Shown piece after piece: positions 8,529-17,547 of a stretch of 46,850 bases of DNA (position 1 is the first letter of the stretch; each line of letters starts with the position of its first letter). This DNA is from Candidatus Levyibacteriota bacterium. GTDB lineage: Bacteria; Patescibacteriota; Microgenomatia; Levybacterales; UBA12049. Under the pieces are notes generated by a model, which saw nothing but the letters and a program-made list of their open reading frames with translations, ran no database searches and was not told where the DNA came from. The DNA is taken from assembly GCA_009695045.1 (NCBI GenBank), contig SIBS01000005.1, positions 1-46,850 of the forward strand, given 5' to 3'. The position numbers were made by a program, and so were the translations under genes.

Positions 8529-9774
8529 AATTAGTAATATAAAATATTATCAAAATAAATAATAATAAGATTGAGGCTACTATAGAAGAATAAACTACTT
8601 CTTGCAAACTATTATGAAAAAATGAAATAAGAATAATCTGGAGAAATGCTGTAAATAAAACAGGAATATAAATAATAGTTTTTTTCAAAGAAAGAAAAAA
8701 ATTAATTAAAATAGAATTAATAGAGAAAGTTGTAATAAAAAAAGCAAAAGGGACCAATAAGGAAACAGCATCAAGATAATCTCTTTTTTTAAGAAAAAAC
8801 AAAATTGAAAACTCAGGAAAGATTTTATAAAAAATTATTATTAATATTGAAGGAATAATAATAAGAATTAAGGCTAATTTAAGAATATCGTTATAATCTT
8901 CTTTATTTTCTAATTTTTGAACTATTAATGGGAACATCACCGTACCTATTGGTGCAGTTAAAAAAAATATTACCCTAGATACTAAGGATATACCAGCATA
9001 TATTCCAGCTTCTTTTGGTTGCATAAAATGTTTAACGATAATAATATCCGACATTATAAAAGAGGTTAATCCTATCAACGTAATTGATGCAGGTAAACCA
9101 TAAAAAATAATTTTTTTTGTCTCAATTGAAATTGCTAAAACTTTTTTTGAAAGTACTTCGCCCAAAGGAAGAAAGCTAATTAAATAACCAACTACTGATG
9201 AGAAAAGTAATGCTCCAAAAGCACCATATACTGAATATCCCAAAAAAACAAATATAATACCTAGAATTAATTTTATTAAAGATGCACTAATGCCTATTAG
9301 GATGGAGAACGAAAAATCAAGTTTTGCTTGAATTAAAAAATTATTTATGGAACTTATATATCCTATAAAAATAATTAAACCACTAATAATAATTAATGAA
9401 TAATCATTAATTTTAAAAAATATACTGATTTGTTGAGAGAAAAATATAAATAATAAAAAAGTAATTAATCCAAGTAAAAAAAGTATGCTCCCAATTTTAA
9501 TATAAAGGCTTCTAATTTTTCCATAGTCTTTTTTTGCATAATATCTTGCAGCAAAATTTACTACCGCAGGCTGAAATGAACCAGCTATCATGCCTGGTAA
9601 AAAAACTATGGATGTTAGGCTTGCTAATGTTCCGTAATCTACAATTGATAAATTTCTACTCATAAATAAATTATAAAAAAAATTGAAAAAATTTACCAAA
9701 ATAGACCCGATAAATATAACAGAACTACCAGAAATTAGAGGATTAATAGCTAATTCTCTTATTTTCTTTTTCAT
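8512..9774 (-). CDS. Wzx-type oligosaccharide flippase (MOP/PST superfamily)
   Basis: About 12 predicted TM segments; N-terminal FYNLFMSRNLSIVDYGTLASLTSIVFLPGMIAGSFQPAVVNFAARYYAKKDYGKIRSL. Confidence 0.85.
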   Translation of the reverse strand: MKKKIRELAINPLISGSSVIFIGSILVNFFNFFYNLFMSRNLSIVDYGTLASLTSIVFLPGMIAGSFQPAVVNFAARYYAKKDYGKIRSLYIKIGSILFLLGLITFLLFIFFSQQISIFFKINDYSLIIISGLIIFIGYISSINNFLIQAKLDFSFSILIGISASLIKLILGIIFVFLGYSVYGAFGALLFSSVVGYLISFLPLGEVLSKKVLAISIETKKIIFYGLPASITLIGLTSFIMSDIIIVKHFMQPKEAGIYAGISLVSRVIFFLTAPIGTVMFPLIVQKLENKEDYNDILKLALILIIIPSILIIIFYKIFPEFSILFFLKKRDYLDAVSLLVPFAFFITTFSINSILINFFLSLKKTIIYIPVLFTAFLQIILISFFHNSLQEVVYSSIVASILLLFILIIFYITNYVKTK

Positions 9775-10838
9775 TTATTTTGAATTACTATTTTATATGC
9801 TTTAATGGTATCCTCAGCTGTTTTTTGCCATGAAAATTTTTTTACTTGATTTAATCCTTTTTTTATTAAATTTTCCCGAATAATATCTGAATCGAATACT
9901 TTTCTTATTCCATCTGAAATACTCTTAACAGAGTATGCATCTACAAAATAAGCACTATCCTCTACTATCTCAGCAATGCTACCACCACGAGTTGTTATAA
10001 CTGGACAACCACAACTCATAGCTTCAATAATTGGCAAACCAAATCCTTCATAAAGAGATGGCATTACGAATACTCTTGCTAAATTATATAAATCCACCAA
10101 ATCTTCAACTGAAACAAAACCTAAAGGAAATATAGATTTTTTATTATCTTCAATAATATTTCTAATTATTGATAAATCTTTATTCCATGGATTTGAGAGA
10201 TCTATTTCATCCGTAAGAGCATTTCCCACCATTACCAACGGTAAGCCAGCATCTATTGACGCTTTAAGAAGTCTTGGTAAGTTTTTATTCCATGTCACAT
10301 CCCCAACATATAAGATAAATTTATTTGGTAATCCATATTTATCTATAATTTTTTTTATCTTTTCAGAAGATAAATTAATTTTTTTAAATTTCTCGGATGC
10401 AGCTAAATATACAACCCCAATTTTGTTACTAGATATATTTGTATATTTTATGATATCTTTTTTTGAGTTTTCAGAATCAGTAATAATATATGAAATCTTT
10501 TTAAGAATATTTTTCTGAATAATCCATTTCAAATAACCTCTTATTCCTATTGGGAAAAAATCTGGAAAAACTAGTGGTGTAAGATCGTGAACAGTAACAA
10601 CAGTTTTTGACAAATTTCTCCAAGGAAGTGTTAAAAAAAATGGTTCAAAATAAGGATAATGTATAACATCAATATCTTTAGAAATTTCATTAATAGTATT
10701 AAAAAATAAATAATTATTATCAGTAAAATAGGTTTTTAAAGATTCTTGCAAATTCTTTGTATAAACTCCCGTTCCCCGAACTCTATGTTTTAAAAAATGT
10801 CCGCCACTTAATGGCAATATATTTAGAGCAATTTTCAT
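9771..10838 (-). CDS. glycosyltransferase family 4 (GT-B)
   Basis: VVTVHDLTPLVFPDFFP, FILYVGDVTWNKNLPRLLKA, VFVMPSLYEGFGLPIIEAMSCGCPVITTRGGSIAEIVEDSAYFVD. Confidence 0.93.
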   Translation of the reverse strand: MKIALNILPLSGGHFLKHRVRGTGVYTKNLQESLKTYFTDNNYLFFNTINEISKDIDVIHYPYFEPFFLTLPWRNLSKTVVTVHDLTPLVFPDFFPIGIRGYLKWIIQKNILKKISYIITDSENSKKDIIKYTNISSNKIGVVYLAASEKFKKINLSSEKIKKIIDKYGLPNKFILYVGDVTWNKNLPRLLKASIDAGLPLVMVGNALTDEIDLSNPWNKDLSIIRNIIEDNKKSIFPLGFVSVEDLVDLYNLARVFVMPSLYEGFGLPIIEAMSCGCPVITTRGGSIAEIVEDSAYFVDAYSVKSISDGIRKVFDSDIIRENLIKKGLNQVKKFSWQKTAEDTIKAYKIVIQNK

Positions 10839-12448
10839 ATTTTAAATCGTTTTCTAAAAACCAAAATAAAAATTCCGATAAGCGAAATTAGACTAATCGT
10901 TGTTGCAATAATTCTAATATTGGTATTTTCAAAAACAACGCGAACAACATGGTTCCCCTCTTCAAGACTCAGTGCAATAATCCCATCCTTATTATATGTT
11001 GTTTGCACTTCTTTTTCATCTACAAAAATTTTCCAACCAGGAAAATAAGCAATTCCAACTAAAATTGTTTGTTTTTTTTCTGTTTTAACAAGAAATTTAG
11101 CCTCGCTTGCACTCTTTTGAAGAAGTTGATATTCTACATTTTCTCCACCAATAACATGATCGTTGTTTTTGACTAATAAGCCATTCATCCACTTGGTATT
11201 AAATACATTACCAGGACTATTTGTACCGTCAATAAAATTAGGTCTCGTTGTGTAATAGCTATCAGGTCGCTCCAAATAATAAGCTGGGGTGGTATATTGC
11301 AAGGCAAAAACTATGGGTAAGAGTAGTAGCGTCAATCGAATAATCCGCCCAGAAAAAGCATTCGCAACATATGCAGATATAAAGGCAGTAAATACTACAA
11401 TAAGACTCAATAATCTCCATGAAAATTGAAAATATGCGATAAGTGGCACGTGTTGCCAAATCCAAGCAGAATAAGAAAGAATAAGATATATTACAAAAAA
11501 AAATGAGCCGAGAAAAAATAACATTAACTTTTTATGTTCATTTTTTATTCTGATCAAAAATATACTACAAAAAACGATAAAAATATTCGCAACTCCTACC
11601 TGATACGACATTTGATTATTTAAATCTGTTGTAGAAAATCCTGTTCCCCAAGATGGGAATATTAATTGAAATAATTCAGGAAAATTATTATTAACATCAA
11701 AGACCTGTAATCCTCTAACATAACCTGTTTCGAATAATGCTGGAATCCAAAATATAGCAGAAATACATAATGAAAGAATTGGAATAATAAACATCTTTTT
11801 TTCACCATGTTCTTTTTTATTTATAAACATAAATAATAAATAAGTAATATAAAATACAAAATACATAAATCCTAATATATTATGTGCAAATATAGTGAAT
11901 GCAAGAAGAATTGAAGATATTATAAAATATTTCATTTTTCTAATATATATGTATTCTGTAGTTCCCCATAGTACTCCTAAAAAAAGTGACATTGCCCATA
12001 TTTCACCTATTGATCCACGTACATAAATATCTACAAATCTATATGGTGAATAAATAAAAAATATACTACCAATGAGAGCGGGAAGATTTCCAAAAAATCT
12101 TCTTAACCATAAATAGGAAAAAATAGATCCAAATAATGACGCTATTATTAAGCTTAATTTAAAAGAATCAATAAAACTAAATCCAAACACATGAATTAAT
12201 GATGCAGCATAATTTGGCAATGGATATACATAATTAAATAATGGTATTCCATATCCATTATTCAGATCTGGGGCCCATCTTGGATAAAGTATTCCACTAC
12301 GTAGAACTTTATCAAATTCATAAAATCTAATAATATGATATTCACCATCATGTGTTGGAATAAGACCATAGTGAAATAGTGATTTTACCGATAACAAGGT
12401 TATTAGAAGAATAAGTATCCAGTAAATATTTTTCTTAACCATGCTCAT
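10835..12448 (-). CDS. large membrane protein, PTPS_related (6-pyruvoyl-tetrahydropterin synthase-related) / YfhO-like
   Basis: IPTHDGEYHIIRFYEF, PRWAPDLNNGYGIPLFNYVYPLPNY, YSPYRFVDIYVRGSIGEIW, C-terminal YFPGWKIFVDEKEV. Confidence 0.82.
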   Translation of the reverse strand: MSMVKKNIYWILILLITLLSVKSLFHYGLIPTHDGEYHIIRFYEFDKVLRSGILYPRWAPDLNNGYGIPLFNYVYPLPNYAASLIHVFGFSFIDSFKLSLIIASLFGSIFSYLWLRRFFGNLPALIGSIFFIYSPYRFVDIYVRGSIGEIWAMSLFLGVLWGTTEYIYIRKMKYFIISSILLAFTIFAHNILGFMYFVFYITYLLFMFINKKEHGEKKMFIIPILSLCISAIFWIPALFETGYVRGLQVFDVNNNFPELFQLIFPSWGTGFSTTDLNNQMSYQVGVANIFIVFCSIFLIRIKNEHKKLMLFFLGSFFFVIYLILSYSAWIWQHVPLIAYFQFSWRLLSLIVVFTAFISAYVANAFSGRIIRLTLLLLPIVFALQYTTPAYYLERPDSYYTTRPNFIDGTNSPGNVFNTKWMNGLLVKNNDHVIGGENVEYQLLQKSASEAKFLVKTEKKQTILVGIAYFPGWKIFVDEKEVQTTYNKDGIIALSLEEGNHVVRVVFENTNIRIIATTISLISLIGIFILVFRKRFKI

Positions 12449-13566
12449 TACTTAACAAACCTCCTCCTTAATATATAAAAAATGACATATAGAATAGGAG
12501 GGATAAATGTGAACAAGATCTTTAGATGCGGTGTGTACCCAAAATAACTTCCAGTATATAGAACAGGTATATACCTTAGAAGTAACGATAAAGAGAAAAT
12601 TATTGCGAGTTGTCGAATAAAATTATTTTTATATAATAATGAGACAAATGGTAAAACCCATATCCAGTACCATGGATAAATCTCTTCCCTTATTGGTGCA
12701 GTAAAAAATACCAGCGTCATTAAAACTAACGATATTAAAAATACCCGCTCCCATTGAATATTCTTTTTCGTTACTTGTTGCCAAATCAAAAATAAAATCA
12801 CAGGAAGTAAGACAATGCTAACATACTTTACTAGGACTGATGCCATAAATACTACCATGCCATAAAAAATTTTCTTTTTTGAAAGCAAAAAATATGATCC
12901 TAGGACCAAAAGCATCATAACGCTATCGTTATGTGAAGAAATAAGTGTCTCGATAATTACTAACGGGTTTAGTAAAAACAATGCAACTGAATACATGTTC
13001 TTTGTAAACCTCCAAATTAGATACCCAATTCCTAGGTAGCAGACGGCCACGATTACTTTCATTACCAATAGGGAGGAAAGAAAACTAATCGAATTAAATA
13101 TATAAGGAATGCCCGTTATTAGAATCCACAAGGGTCCATATAATGCTACCTTATTTGCAGCCCTCGTATATTGCAAAAACTCATCGTTAGAAAACTCAAT
13201 TGGCATTGTAATATATGGATTTTCTTTATATAAGTACAGCACCTTGCTTGTAGTTGTGTAATTAAATATATCAAACGAGAGCATAGCTGGATATGTAAAT
13301 AATAAAATACCAACCGTTATACCAATAATTTTTATAAATAACTTGTCACTAATTTTTTTATTTTCAACACTTCTAAGAAACAGCCAATACCAAAAAAATG
13401 AGACTATAACCATGAGGGCATAGATAATGGCTGACAGCTCGCGGTTCTGGGTGAATATTCCGGTATAGAATGATTGTAAATATATAAAATTTACATCTAC
13501 AAACCCGTAGGAGAACAGTACGAGCGCAAGCAGAAAAGCTAAATATAGACCTAGTATGTGCTTCAT
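12448..13566 (-). CDS. polyprenol-phosphate-mannose-dependent / GT87-like membrane glycosyltransferase (GT-C)
   Basis: LSFDIFNYTTTSKVLYLYKENPYITMP, KVALYGPLWILITGIPY, ISSHNDSVMMLLVLGSYFLLSKKKIFYGMVVF; multi-TM. Confidence 0.75.
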   Translation of the reverse strand: MKHILGLYLAFLLALVLFSYGFVDVNFIYLQSFYTGIFTQNRELSAIIYALMVIVSFFWYWLFLRSVENKKISDKLFIKIIGITVGILLFTYPAMLSFDIFNYTTTSKVLYLYKENPYITMPIEFSNDEFLQYTRAANKVALYGPLWILITGIPYIFNSISFLSSLLVMKVIVAVCYLGIGYLIWRFTKNMYSVALFLLNPLVIIETLISSHNDSVMMLLVLGSYFLLSKKKIFYGMVVFMASVLVKYVSIVLLPVILFLIWQQVTKKNIQWERVFLISLVLMTLVFFTAPIREEIYPWYWIWVLPFVSLLYKNNFIRQLAIIFSLSLLLRYIPVLYTGSYFGYTPHLKILFTFIPPILYVIFYILRRRFVK

Positions 13567-14084
13567 AGCGACTGCTTTCTTTGTGAGATAGATGAATCAA
13601 TTTCGTTATGAAGGTTTAGCTGCGTAGCTTCTTCTTTTTCCGGAGTCCAAGTAAACTCTTGCGGCACAACCTTTTTGAGCGTTTCCAGTACCTCGACATG
13701 TTTTGCAGATGCATTTTTAAGAATCTGCATCTTCTCAGCTACATCCTTCTTTTCTAGCATTGCTTTTCCTAGAGATACATTTGCTTCCTGAAAGTACTTA
13801 TCTGATTTTTTCAAACTTTGAGATCCCAACAGTAGCTGATTGTACTCAAACAATGTCTTTGATTCTATTAAGTATTTGTCTGATAGCTCAAGATTATATC
13901 TAAATTGCGACAGGTTACCAAAATACAAATATTTATTTATTGCCTCTACTATCAGTCGTGCTTTGTACCAAGAACTCCCCGGCATGGATGAAGGATATGG
14001 CAAGACATAGGATGTACCAGCGTGCACCGTTGGAGCAAAAGTTAAGAAAGCAACGAGAAGTGAAGATAGTATAAAAAGCTTCAT
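13563..14084 (-). CDS. small exported DUF5667-like helical protein
   Basis: Likely start at Met10 of the 14111 ORF (MKLFILSSLLVAFLTFAPTVHA signal peptide), giving a 4-bp overlap with galE; SYVLPYPSSMPGSSWYKARLIVEAINKYLYFG...LSDKYLIESKTL resembles DUF5667. Confidence 0.7.
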   Translation of the reverse strand: MKLFILSSLLVAFLTFAPTVHAGTSYVLPYPSSMPGSSWYKARLIVEAINKYLYFGNLSQFRYNLELSDKYLIESKTLFEYNQLLLGSQSLKKSDKYFQEANVSLGKAMLEKKDVAEKMQILKNASAKHVEVLETLKKVVPQEFTWTPEKEEATQLNLHNEIDSSISQRKQSL

Positions 14085-15055
14085 GCTTTTTGACTGGTGT
14101 GCCATTCCCAAGCAGATTTTATAATCGTTTCTAAATCAGAATACTGAGGAACAAATCCAATATCATTTTTTATCCTAGATACATCTGCAATTAAAGCATG
14201 AGCATCTCCCTCTCTTCTTGCCTCCTGTTTTATATTAATTTTTCTACCGCTAACTCTTTCTATAGTGATTAAAACTTCTTTATTTGAATAACCTATTCCC
14301 GTACCTACATTATATATAAAATTCCCTTTTTGATTTTCTAATTTATCAAGAGATAGGGCATGAGCATCAACTAAATCTAATACATGAATATAATCTCTTA
14401 TGCAAGTTCCATCTGGGGTATCATAATCATTTCCGAAAAGAATAAATTCTTTATTATTCAATATTGATTTTATAGCATTTGGAATAAGATGGGATTCATC
14501 TGGATGGTCTTCACCCATAGATCCATCGAGAGCGGCACCACACGCGTTGAAGTAACGAAGAGCAACAGACTGGATTCCAAAAATCTTCCAATACCATTGA
14601 AGTACCTTTTCTGACATTAGCTTACTCTCTCCATATGGATTATTGGGATTCTTCTGATGATCTTCTGGAATTGGAACGGTAACGGGGTCGCCATATACGC
14701 CTGCAGTTGAAGAAAAGATGATTTTTTTGACTGAATTCTTCTGCATAGCTTCCAAAATATTCAAAAGCCCAAATGTATTATTTTCAAAGTAAAGACCTGG
14801 GTTCCGCATGGACTCTCCCATAGAAATATATGCAGCGAAGTGAATAACTGCATCTATTTTGTTCTCTGAAAAAACTTTGGAGATAAATTCTTTATCCAGT
14901 ATATTTCCATTAACAAGTTTACTCGAAGACTCAATCGTACTCCTATGTCCATGCACTAAATTGTCGATAACAATCACAGTATCTCCCTTATCAACTAATC
15001 GCTTGACCATAAAAGATCCTATGTACCCAGCTCCGCCAGTAACGAGTATTGTCAT
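14081..15055 (-). CDS. galE: UDP-glucose 4-epimerase
   Basis: MTILVTGGAGYIGSFMVKRLVDKGDTVIVIDNLVHGHRS, HFAAYISMGESMRNPGLYFENN, NPYGESKLMSEKVLQWY, LRYFNACGAALDGSMGEDHPDESHLIPN, DTPDGTCIRDYIHVLDLVDAH. Confidence 0.96.
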   Translation of the reverse strand: MTILVTGGAGYIGSFMVKRLVDKGDTVIVIDNLVHGHRSTIESSSKLVNGNILDKEFISKVFSENKIDAVIHFAAYISMGESMRNPGLYFENNTFGLLNILEAMQKNSVKKIIFSSTAGVYGDPVTVPIPEDHQKNPNNPYGESKLMSEKVLQWYWKIFGIQSVALRYFNACGAALDGSMGEDHPDESHLIPNAIKSILNNKEFILFGNDYDTPDGTCIRDYIHVLDLVDAHALSLDKLENQKGNFIYNVGTGIGYSNKEVLITIERVSGRKINIKQEARREGDAHALIADVSRIKNDIGFVPQYSDLETIIKSAWEWHTSQKA

Positions 15056-15129
15056 GCCACTTCACTCCTCTCCAGAATACTTATTTTTAAATTAATATTG
15101 TTTAGTCCTCTGATTCTCATAATAAACAC

Positions 15130-15180
15130 TAGCCTAGCTTCGACGGCATGATCTTTCCGTAGCCTAAGCGAAGGAGGATC
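15130..15180. repeat. GC-rich imperfect repeat/inverted-repeat element in the gap between the GT2 gene and galE
   Basis: 27 of 50 bases at 15131-15180 are G/C, against an AT-rich surround. Related half-units TAGCCTAGCTTCG (15130-15142) and TAGCCTAAGCGAAG (15160 onward); CTTCG (15138-15142) and CGAAG are inverted repeats. Confidence 0.45.
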
Positions 15181-15943
15181 ATATTTTCTTACTCCTTATA
15201 TATTTTACATAGGAAATCGGAAATCTCAAAGATGAAAAAAGAGAGAAAGCAAATCCTTGCCAAGAGTCCACAAAACCCTTATGCATAAGATAGGTCTTCC
15301 CAAACCACCAACTGGGAAGGATTAGCATGTGTTTCGCAAACTGGATAGGATTTTTGCCTACATTTTTCTCACTTAACTCTTTCGCAATAAGATTAGTATA
15401 TCTATCAAAACGCTTTAAATAATGAGACAGATTTAAATCTGCCATGTGAATCAATGGATTTTTTAAATATCCTACTTTTCCATTAATGACTGCTTGCTCG
15501 TGAACAGATTTCTGGGGCAATGCCCCTTTACCTTTTCTATAAAGTCGTAATGTATAATCTGGATACTGACCACCTTTTGTTAAAAATCTCCCTAAAAACC
15601 AATTCTTGCGAGGAATCCAGTATCCGCTCACTGATGATTTATTATTAATAATTAACTGGATTTCCTTTTCTAGCTCTATACTTACTCGCTCATCGGCATC
15701 CAATTGCAATATCCAATCTTTAGTAGCTGCATTTATAGCTTTTTGCTTGTTAATATGAAAAATTGGTGGATTTGTTGTCTGAATAATTATTGCCCTATAT
15801 TTTCTAGCGATCTCTAACGTATTATCAGTAGATCCACCATCCACTACGATAATCTCATCTATAATATTTTTTACAGAATCCAAACAGTCGGATAAATTTC
15901 TCTCCTCATTAAATGTTGCTAGAACAACTGAAAGCGTCGCCAT
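15179..15943 (-). CDS. glycosyltransferase family 2 (WaaE/KdtX-like)
   Basis: LSVVLATFNEERNLSDCLDSVKNIIDEIIVVDGGSTDNTLEIA, WILQLDADERVS, PDYTLRLYRKGKG, VHEQAVINGKVGYLKNPLIH. Confidence 0.93.
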   Translation of the reverse strand: MATLSVVLATFNEERNLSDCLDSVKNIIDEIIVVDGGSTDNTLEIARKYRAIIIQTTNPPIFHINKQKAINAATKDWILQLDADERVSIELEKEIQLIINNKSSVSGYWIPRKNWFLGRFLTKGGQYPDYTLRLYRKGKGALPQKSVHEQAVINGKVGYLKNPLIHMADLNLSHYLKRFDRYTNLIAKELSEKNVGKNPIQFAKHMLILPSWWFGKTYLMHKGFVDSWQGFAFSLFSSLRFPISYVKYIRSKKI

Positions 15944-17547
15944 ATTCGTGATATAAGTATACTACAAACAACAATTATAACCAAACATCCAAGACTTATA
16001 TAATTTGATAAAAGCCGTACTTTTGTATTTTGAAATATCATATTAACTATATGCTTACCCTTTGATAAACGAAATGTAATAACTCCTCTATTATTAATAT
16101 CTTGAAATTCCAATGATACCTCATGTCCATCTACAAAAATATGCCATCCAGGAAAATAAATTGTATTTTCTCTTATCTGAGAATCTATTTTACTTTCTAT
16201 TAAATACCTATGTTCTGTAGATGTTCTATATAGTTCTTGGACATTTGCTACTCCAGATATAACTTCAGTTTTACTTTTTGGTCTTTTCTCCATAAATCTT
16301 ATAGACCAAATCGGAGCACTTTCACCTGTATCCGTAGTTCCATTATAAATTGACGTATAGAATAATTCTGGTTTTTGAGAATAAGCTTTTGCATGCCAAT
16401 AATCTTTTGTTAAAAATAAAGATAAAATTATTATAATAATACAGATATTCAATGAGTATTTTTTAGGAATAGCATACATAATTAATCCAGCAATCATGGA
16501 AGTTGTAAAAAGATTAATTGAAAGAAATCTCCATGGAAATTGAAATTTTTGAAGTGTTGTAACCAACTTCCATACAGTCAAAGAGTATGATGTTTGTATG
16601 AATAGAGATAATATAAAAATAATAAAAAGTCCTAATATTAATATTTTATTTTTTTTATTTTTAAGAAAAAATGTTATGATTGCGCTCAGTATAAAGAACC
16701 ACTGAATTATTCCAACTTGAACCGTAAATAAACCAGTACCACCATAATCCCATTTTCCATATATAAAATCTTTTGGATTTACAAATCGATCCAAATATCC
16801 ATCAATAGTTACTATATCTCGAAGCGTATATTTGCCCTCAAAAAAAGCTGGAATCCAAAAAAATGAAGTCAATCCAAATCCCAAAATAAAAATCAAGGAA
16901 GCAGAAATAATAAAAGCACGTTTATTTTTGAGATTCCATAAAAGATAAATAAAATAAATAAATTCTATCGGAAGAAACATGATACTAATAGCATTGTGAG
17001 CGATTATAAATCCACCAAGAGAAAATGCTCCACCAATAATGTAATACCAATTAATTTCTCTAGAAAGTTTATATAAAAAAAATAATACAAGTGGTGGAAA
17101 TATAAAAGAAACATGCTCTCCAATGGCTCCCCTAACATATAAATCTACAAATCTATAAGGTGCATACATATATAAAAGTGATGCTATAAAAGCAGACCTA
17201 TCATCTGCGATAGATTTCATAAAAATATACATAGAAACACCACTTAAAATAAAGGTTATTCCAAAAACTAGCTTTATGCTGTCTACGAAAGATGCACCTA
17301 AGAAATGAAAAAATGAAGCCATATATGATGGTAATGGATATAAAAACATGAGAACTGGGTGTCCATATCCCCAGTTTAAATTAGGAGCCCACCGAGGAAT
17401 TAGATTGCCATCTTGAAGATTTTGATAAAAATTAGCAATCCTAGCAACATGATCTTGTCCATCATGCGTTATTGGAAGCCCAGGCATAAGCAAATTATAT
17501 AAGGGGATGCATGATAAAAAGATAACTAATAAAAAATATCTATTCAT
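15919..17547 (-). CDS. large membrane protein, PTPS_related / YfhO-like
   Basis: ITHDGQDHVARIANFY, IPRWAPNLNWGYGHPVLMFLYPLPSY, YAPYRFVDLYVRGAIGEH, C-terminal YFPGWHIFVDGHEV. Confidence 0.83.
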   Translation of the reverse strand: MNRYFLLVIFLSCIPLYNLLMPGLPITHDGQDHVARIANFYQNLQDGNLIPRWAPNLNWGYGHPVLMFLYPLPSYMASFFHFLGASFVDSIKLVFGITFILSGVSMYIFMKSIADDRSAFIASLLYMYAPYRFVDLYVRGAIGEHVSFIFPPLVLFFLYKLSREINWYYIIGGAFSLGGFIIAHNAISIMFLPIEFIYFIYLLWNLKNKRAFIISASLIFILGFGLTSFFWIPAFFEGKYTLRDIVTIDGYLDRFVNPKDFIYGKWDYGGTGLFTVQVGIIQWFFILSAIITFFLKNKKNKILILGLFIIFILSLFIQTSYSLTVWKLVTTLQKFQFPWRFLSINLFTTSMIAGLIMYAIPKKYSLNICIIIIILSLFLTKDYWHAKAYSQKPELFYTSIYNGTTDTGESAPIWSIRFMEKRPKSKTEVISGVANVQELYRTSTEHRYLIESKIDSQIRENTIYFPGWHIFVDGHEVSLEFQDINNRGVITFRLSKGKHIVNMIFQNTKVRLLSNYISLGCLVIIVVCSILISRIWRRFQLF

